Shown one piece after another: positions 59,301 to 64,000 of a stretch of 64,000 nt of DNA. Within the stretch, counting starts at the first letter, position 1. The number at the start of each line of letters is the position of its first letter. The notes under the pieces were generated by a model, which was not told the origin of the DNA, searched no databases, and worked only from the letters and a program-made list of their open reading frames with translations. Source of the stretch: Darksidea phi (Eukaryota > Ascomycota > Dothideomycetes > Pleosporales > Lentitheciaceae). The stretch spans positions 1 to 64,000 of the forward strand of contig JASJFT010000154.1 in the NCBI GenBank assembly GCA_030770425.1, read 5' to 3'. The position numbers were made by a program, and so were the translations under genes.

Positions 59301-59815
59301 CATTCACCTCAACACATGTCTCACACTCTCCCTTGATGCGGTATCCAGTCCTCGCACCATTCCCGATCCTTGCTAGCCGCTGTAAACTTATTTCCAAAAT
59401 CTCTAGAAGTAAGCAACAGCCAATAGGTTATGCACACAGTACTAGATGCTGCAACATTAAGGCACGCGTTGGACCTTGTCCCGCGGTCGAAGATAGCATA
59501 TACTAGTTTCTTATGACTACTAGGTGTCATCTAGTGGCAGCAACCACTAGATGTTTTGGCGTTACGACTGATACGATTATATTGAGATACCCATATAGCA
59601 TTAGAGAAAAAGCGGAGGTTATTTTCAAATAATATCTTTTAAGTGGAATAGTGGCTTCCCTTGTAGTCTTGTGTTCCTTCATCGGTCGTATACAGAAGGA
59701 AGGAACTGTAAGTAACGTCGAGGCATCGTATACTATGCAACCTCTTCCCTCTAGTACCATACTGTCACATTATACTGTCTTCATCAAGCAAGCCAATCGA
59801 AATTTTTGCATCGCA
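56335..59815. other. 3.5 kb without a supported gene
   Basis: The first 1.4 kb is GC-rich with overlapping long frames in several phases, which is expected from composition rather than coding. A heptamer repeat lies at about 57394-57451. Frames near 58628-59038 (+) and 58784-59020 (-) overlap and have no motif. The last 0.6 kb is AT-richer. Promoter of the PH gene is probably within 56335-56800. Confidence 0.45.
57394..57451. repeat. GCTGCGT heptamer repeat
   Basis: About eight head-to-tail units of GCTGCGT, some with GGCGCGT-like or TACTGCG variants. It lies in GC-rich non-coding DNA. Confidence 0.85.
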
Positions 59816-60643
59816 ATGTCATCGCCTGTTCCAAGCATAGAGTCAACGGGATTGTCGGCCAAAAGCGAGGACATCACCGTAGGCAACGTATTTGAGTCCA
59901 GCAAACGTACGTGAAGTAACGCAAGTCAGGTAGGAAAAGCAATTGCTAAGCATGATATAGTCATTTACGATCAAGTATGCGTAACGGTTAACCCGCCGCA
60001 GCCGTCAGAAGAGGACTTCCACGACTGTATGAAGGCAATTCACAAGGCATTGACCAATCGTGGACGAAAATACTATTTCTTCGGGGGCATATGCTGCAAG
60101 TTGCTTGCAGGAGTACCGCGTAGTACCGCAGACATCGATGTTGTAATCGAAAACTGTTCGATGGCCCTGCCAAACCCGCGTGATTGGTTGGCCAATGAGC
60201 CTTTTTTCTGGAGCGACAAGCACAAGCAATACGTCTTCGTTATAATGCGAGATGACCACGCGGACACGTCACACCCCGACATCGTATGGCAAGGGCGTCG
60301 CTTCGTCGAAATCGACATCAACATCGCTGGATGGGGCAGCTTCCCAACATTCGACAAGATTAGCAATGCGCTGGTTACGTTGCCGAAATCATGCGGAATG
60401 TCATTATCGCGAGAAGAGCTTTTGAAGCTTAAAATGGCGGGTTGGAATGAGAAATCGCGCCGTGAGGGGCCGAAAAGGGACAATGACATCGCAGACGTCG
60501 TTTCGCTTCGCACAGTGATGTTTTTGGAAGGCGAGTTCTTGGATATCAACAACATGAACGTTGGCATGAAGGAGGGTTTGAGAAAGTGGATTCGCGAGTT
60601 TCGCGACGATAACGAGTGGAGACAAATCGGTGTGTTGCTGTAG
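59816..60643 (+). CDS. nucleotidyltransferase-fold protein (AbiEii-like superfamily)
   Basis: Exon 1 59816-59906 and exon 2 59961-60643, with a 54-nt intron (branch-like GCTAAG, acceptor ATAG); 257 aa. The join reads FESSKLIYDQVCVTVNPPQPSEEDFHDCMKA (only the junction SSKLIYD matters for the call). The NTase-fold signature is YYFFGGICCKLLAG (Gly-Gly) then PRSTADIDVVIE with the Asp-x-Asp pair that binds metal. RFVEIDINIAGWG supplies a likely third acidic residue on the next strand. The middle shows LSREELLKLKMAGWNEKSRREGPKRDNDIADVVSLR, also typical of this superfamily. A transferase of nucleotides to an unknown acceptor is inferred. There is no antitoxin-like neighbour. It is convergent with the EEP gene, 144 bp apart. 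Confidence 0.75.
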
Positions 60644-60787
60644 AAGCTTAAGAGGCAACATCTATACTCTTGATATCATAACTATATAATGCTCGCCAAA
60701 AGACCTTCGCGCCCCCCAAAAAAAGTCCGATTAAGATTCCTTACTGATAATTACGATATCGACCTTTGCTATATGCACTCATTCTGC

Positions 60788-61783
60788 TCAGCTTTCTGAC
60801 GATGTTGGTGGATCTTCAGCCCAGCCAAATTCGCAAAAAAGACCAAAATGGTCGCTGAAATGCGCTGTGGAATCTGAGCCTTTGCCTGCAATATCCCCAG
60901 TACTCTGGTTGGCGAATGAGCATGTCGGCAAGATGCGCATGCTTGAAGGGGTAAGATTGAACAGGGCAACTTTGTCGAGACGGTTCGGCGGAAAATAATT
61001 TTCACCGTGTGCACCCCAAGTAAAGCCTGGATCAGTTGGGTGGAGACGAGCCCATGCGTCCACAAGACCGTTACTGGAAACGATGCCGTCGTCTTCAGGG
61101 AGAACAGGATTGAAGTCGCCGGCAACCAACCCACGGCCAGCTGTGCAAAGATAAGAGGCAACGAGAGAGAGCTGCTGCGGTCTCCACGAAGGGTTGATTG
61201 GCAATGAGTCAAGATGAACGTTGATAAGACGGATCCTGAGGGAGCGCCCACTGGATGGATTGATGAGCAAGTCACAACACAACGCATCGCGCCCAAAACG
61301 GCTCGGCAATGGTACTCTCCAGATGGCGCCGAGCGAGACGGAATGAGTGGCAAGACATGACTTTGATATCAAGGTGACAGTCGTAAACAATTGTTTTCCA
61401 AAAGTGGAGGGGTTGGCTTCGCTTGTATGCCAATGCTGCTGTATCCAAGGATTTGACAATAATGTTGTGAGCGCATCCTTAGAGACCTCCTGAAGGAATA
61501 TTATATCGGCGCTAGTCGTCGTCTCAACAACTCGGAGAAGTGCGGACATGCGAGAACTCGGTGATGGTGCGTCGGCATTGACGTTCCAGCTGACAAGATG
61601 AAATACGCCTGCCCACTGATGTCTGATTCCGCCGGCTTGAGCTTCGCCGACGAGTGGAGTCCAATGTCCTTGGTGAAAGCGGTGCCATTTCTGGAATCTG
61701 GGCCTCGTCTGCGCGGATGCAGTCACTGGGATAGGCGTTTTTTGCCACCATGATTCGACCTGGTTGCGCACCTGGGATAGCAT
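60788..61783 (-). CDS. endonuclease/exonuclease/phosphatase (EEP) family protein, TDP2-like
   Basis: A single-exon protein of 331 aa from ATG 61783. EEP fold: metal-dependent phosphodiesterases acting on DNA, RNA or inositol phosphates. Motifs in order: HLVSWNVNAD (Asn), DIIFLQEVS (catalytic Glu), RLINVHLDSLP, VAGDFNPVLPEDDG (Asp and Asn), GFTWGAHGENYFPPNRLDKVAL and STAHFSDHFGLFCEF (terminal Asp-His). The order and spacing resemble tyrosyl-DNA phosphodiesterase 2-like fungal proteins. N-terminal residues 1-55 precede the catalytic domain and mention no targeting signal that I can recognise. All catalytic residues are present. Substrate unknown. Confidence 0.85.
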   Translation of the reverse strand: MLSQVRNQVESWWQKTPIPVTASAQTRPRFQKWHRFHQGHWTPLVGEAQAGGIRHQWAGVFHLVSWNVNADAPSPSSRMSALLRVVETTTSADIIFLQEVSKDALTTLLSNPWIQQHWHTSEANPSTFGKQLFTTVTLISKSCLATHSVSLGAIWRVPLPSRFGRDALCCDLLINPSSGRSLRIRLINVHLDSLPINPSWRPQQLSLVASYLCTAGRGLVAGDFNPVLPEDDGIVSSNGLVDAWARLHPTDPGFTWGAHGENYFPPNRLDKVALFNLTPSSMRILPTCSFANQSTGDIAGKGSDSTAHFSDHFGLFCEFGWAEDPPTSSES

Positions 61784-62344
61784 GATGAAATCGGTCGATG
61801 AGTGTGTTTCTGGTGTTGATGAAGGTGATCTTAAGGAATAATGGTCGATGGGTTAAGGGTAGCTACGTGGCTCACCAGATTTCTAGCGAACAGCCAAGAC
61901 TTTCCTTTTTGGTCCTAGTACCGTGCTTAAACTAGTTCCTGGGAACGGTAGGGTCACCAGAACAACCTCCCAGGCTCGTTGAATGAGTAGCAGCCATCGC
62001 GCCGTCAAACTCGCAGAATATTACGCGCGTTAATAGATAGCTCTCCATTAGGGCGACGATTTCCACTAATTTCTATACCAAAGGAGCGTTGTAGGGGCAT
62101 GTTGTAGATAGCTGAAGTGTTGGTGTTGATAGGTGTCGCATTTTGATGGGGGCTTGGCGAACCAGACTTTTGACGCATGACTGTATCCTATTGGTATAGT
62201 AAGATGGTACTTGGTCGCCTTATATGTGGGGGGCCGGGTGGCACCGAGGTTGGAGAGGTATAGAAGAGTTGTGACTTAGTCAAGAGCACATGGTGTAGTG
62301 GGCAATATGTATTGTGAGAGACAATGTTGTATTGACTACGGAGA
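61784..62344. other. intergenic between EEP gene and LINE remnant
   Basis: About 560 bp without a gene; it may include further decayed LINE sequence towards 62300, but I could not read it. Confidence 0.4.
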
Positions 62345-62818
62345 CTATCTAAGGGATTCGTGGCTCATTATATATCGCTTTACCGACAGCTGAACAGCGC
62401 GGAGGCTGCTATCCTCACGCAGCTACGGACGGGCAAGACATTCCTCAACGAGTATCTGCACAAGATCAAAGCATCTGAGATGGCATCTTGCGACTGCGGG
62501 CTCACAGAGTCAATAGCGCATTTCCTCTTCCTATGCCGCAGATGGGAGCAGCAAAGAGTGAAACTAAGGCAGCAGCATAGAAAGCGGTTCAGAGACCCGT
62601 AATACACGCTGGGAGAATATTCGAGCAGACGAGAGGGAGGACAGAGCATCGATGGACCCATAGAGCGTTAGAAACCAGACATTGAGGTGGTTCGAGCGAC
62701 GATTGAATTCGCGAAAAGCACCAGACGGCCACAGCCGAACCAACAAGATCTAGCAAGGGCTGATGAAGAGGAAGCCGAAGAACGGTGGCATCTAAGGATG
62801 CCGTCTCCTACCCCATGA
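62345..62818 (+). mobile_element. 3' end of a Tad-like LINE, RIP-damaged
   Basis: C-terminal part of a non-LTR retrotransposon ORF2 protein: YRQLNSAEAAILTQLRTGKTFLNEYLHKI, then the zinc-knuckle-like CDCGLTESIAHFLFLCRRW, the usual end of Tad-clade ORF2 after the RNase H domain. The frame is then broken by TAA at 62600 and TAG at 62669, yet continues as YTLGEYSSRREGGQSIDGPIER, stop, KPDIEVVRATIEFAKSTRR. The stop before KPD is where related elements have Trp, so TGG became TAG. A final TGA is at 62816-62818. No 5' part was found in the window, so this is a 5'-truncated dead copy. Confidence 0.75.
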
Positions 62819-64000
62819 TCGACGACAAGGCAAGCTGCCTATTAACGAGCCTCGGCCAGTGCGCTGCCAATTAAGAGGTGCACGACGCCGGAACCGCCCT
62901 GCTACGCGAGGCCTCTGATCCTATTCAGTTCGCCGTATCGGACGCTTGTATAGTACGGTAGTATACTACACTTTATTTCCTATGTTAAGCATGGTGTTAG
63001 ACAAGGGATAAGCAGGTCTCATAGATTTGGGTCAGTCATATTGACTATCACCCACCTCGATCCTTCGTTGCCTAGCACTGCGTATTGTATTGGTCTTGTA
63101 CCAGCGACCACCATATCTGCTACCTCGCACAACCGGGGCGCAAATCCTCGCGAAACGAGGGTCGAGAATGTATCGGATAATCGTTTGCTCTTCGGTCGCA
63201 GTAAGCTTCTAACAATTGGGCTGGCAATCGGCCCGGGCGAGGATACCGGTGTGTCTTCGGTGAAGGATAGAAAAGTTTATATTATTATACGCATCAGCAG
63301 CGCATCAGAGGCTTTTAAATCAGCCTTTCTTGTTGGCCTGAATAGCGATTCCTATTTTACCCTGTTGCAGAGGCTGATTTGGTTGTTTTTGTTGAGAAAT
63401 GACGCGTTGTATTATGTGTTGTTGGTGCCAGGAGATTTTGATCCGTTCGGTGATCTGACCCAGTCGGTGATCCAACACGTTATAGGTATATGTAAGCGGC
63501 TAGGGCCTATGTTAGATGACAGCGGCTCGCTGGATGGCTAAGCTCGCTTAATACTTAAGGGCGTCTGATTGCTTCAACCTCACGGCTGTATATAAATATA
63601 TCAATTCAGACATTCGATACACCACACTTCTACACCTACTTACAGTATAGGTTAGAGGTTTGGCTACGTTAACGATGTAGGGTTTTTAGAGAGGCTTTTC
63701 CGTATTAATAATACGGGTTTTAGTCCGTAGTAAGCGTCACGACATTCAAGTACGGCTCCTACATCGGTAGTGTGATTGGATAACACGGCTCGGATAACCA
63801 TTTGCAATTCCCTTTCTGTTCGCACCAGATGCCAGAGCTAATACATATCGAGCTGTCTTGCCTCTTTCTCTTTATAAACAAGCGGCTTTGCACGATACTC
63901 AATACACGAGGGAGATACTTTAGACGTTACGCTTTATCGACTGCATGGCCTCTGATACGACGAGATATCGTCATACTTTTTGGAACCTGAACGAGACACT
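62819..64000. other. window end, no supported gene
   Basis: About 1.2 kb. A 166-codon plus-strand frame at 63041-63541 begins at TTG, lacks an early ATG and has no motif; it could be decayed transposon or gene material. Another short frame at 63802-63990 approaches the window edge and could belong to a gene beyond it. Confidence 0.4.

Overview
This looks like nuclear DNA of a filamentous ascomycete, most likely a Dothideomycete. Base composition is close to even. Genes carry one to four short introns (46-89 nt) with GTRNGY-type donors and CTRAY-like branch points. The gene content is typical of such fungi: DUF3431, cutinase, GH18 chitinase, choice-of-anchor-B protein, neprosin-domain protein and a VIT-VWA protein. 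A Tad-like LINE remnant and several tryptophan-to-stop changes of the G-to-A kind suggest that RIP-type mutation has acted here. The species cannot be named from this sequence alone.

Layout. 1-2860: no gene, simple repeats. 2905-5417: convergent fructosamine-3-kinase (+) and secreted neprosin-domain protein (-). 6503-9373: weak hypothetical genes (-), then a DUF6914-like gene (-) divergent from a broken aminoglycoside-phosphotransferase-like gene (+). 9865-13368: a secreted choice-of-anchor-B protein and a hypothetical protein, both (-). 14094-15710: a 16-bp minisatellite and a heavily frameshifted M20 peptidase pseudogene. 16114-19565: a five-exon VIT-VWA protein with a histone-H3-tail-like segment in its linker. 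20390-22647: a long-linker cutinase and a methyltransferase gene with a stop replacing Trp. 23675-28970: hypothetical and degenerate ORFs around an intact alpha/beta hydrolase (26487-27312, -). 28969-30120: DUF3431 protein. 30786-31285: SLOG-like fragment. 33390-34897: GH18 chitinase. 35550-38650: a gene-free array of a short interspersed module with core CACTGCAATCTTTAGC. 38988-48768: a compact conserved block with an MFS transporter (-), the CAF-1 subunit Cac2 (-), an RWD/DUF1115 protein (-) and an APC permease (+). 48988-49645: the same core in inverse orientation. About 5 kb without genes follows, then a PH-domain protein (54727-56334, -), another gene-poor 3.5 kb, an NTase-fold protein (59816-60643, +) convergent with an EEP-fold nuclease/phosphatase (60788-61783, -), and a RIP-damaged LINE 3' end (62345-62818).

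The genes form no obvious pathway. Secreted hydrolases (cutinase, chitinase, neprosin) fit a plant- or litter-associated life. The two most unusual observations are the H3-tail mimic in the VIT-VWA protein (18782-18871), and the two oppositely oriented arrays of one short module flanking the four-gene block at 39-49 kb. Exon limits were worked out by hand from splice motifs and reading frame. Frame sums are consistent for all multi-exon genes except the permease 5' end.
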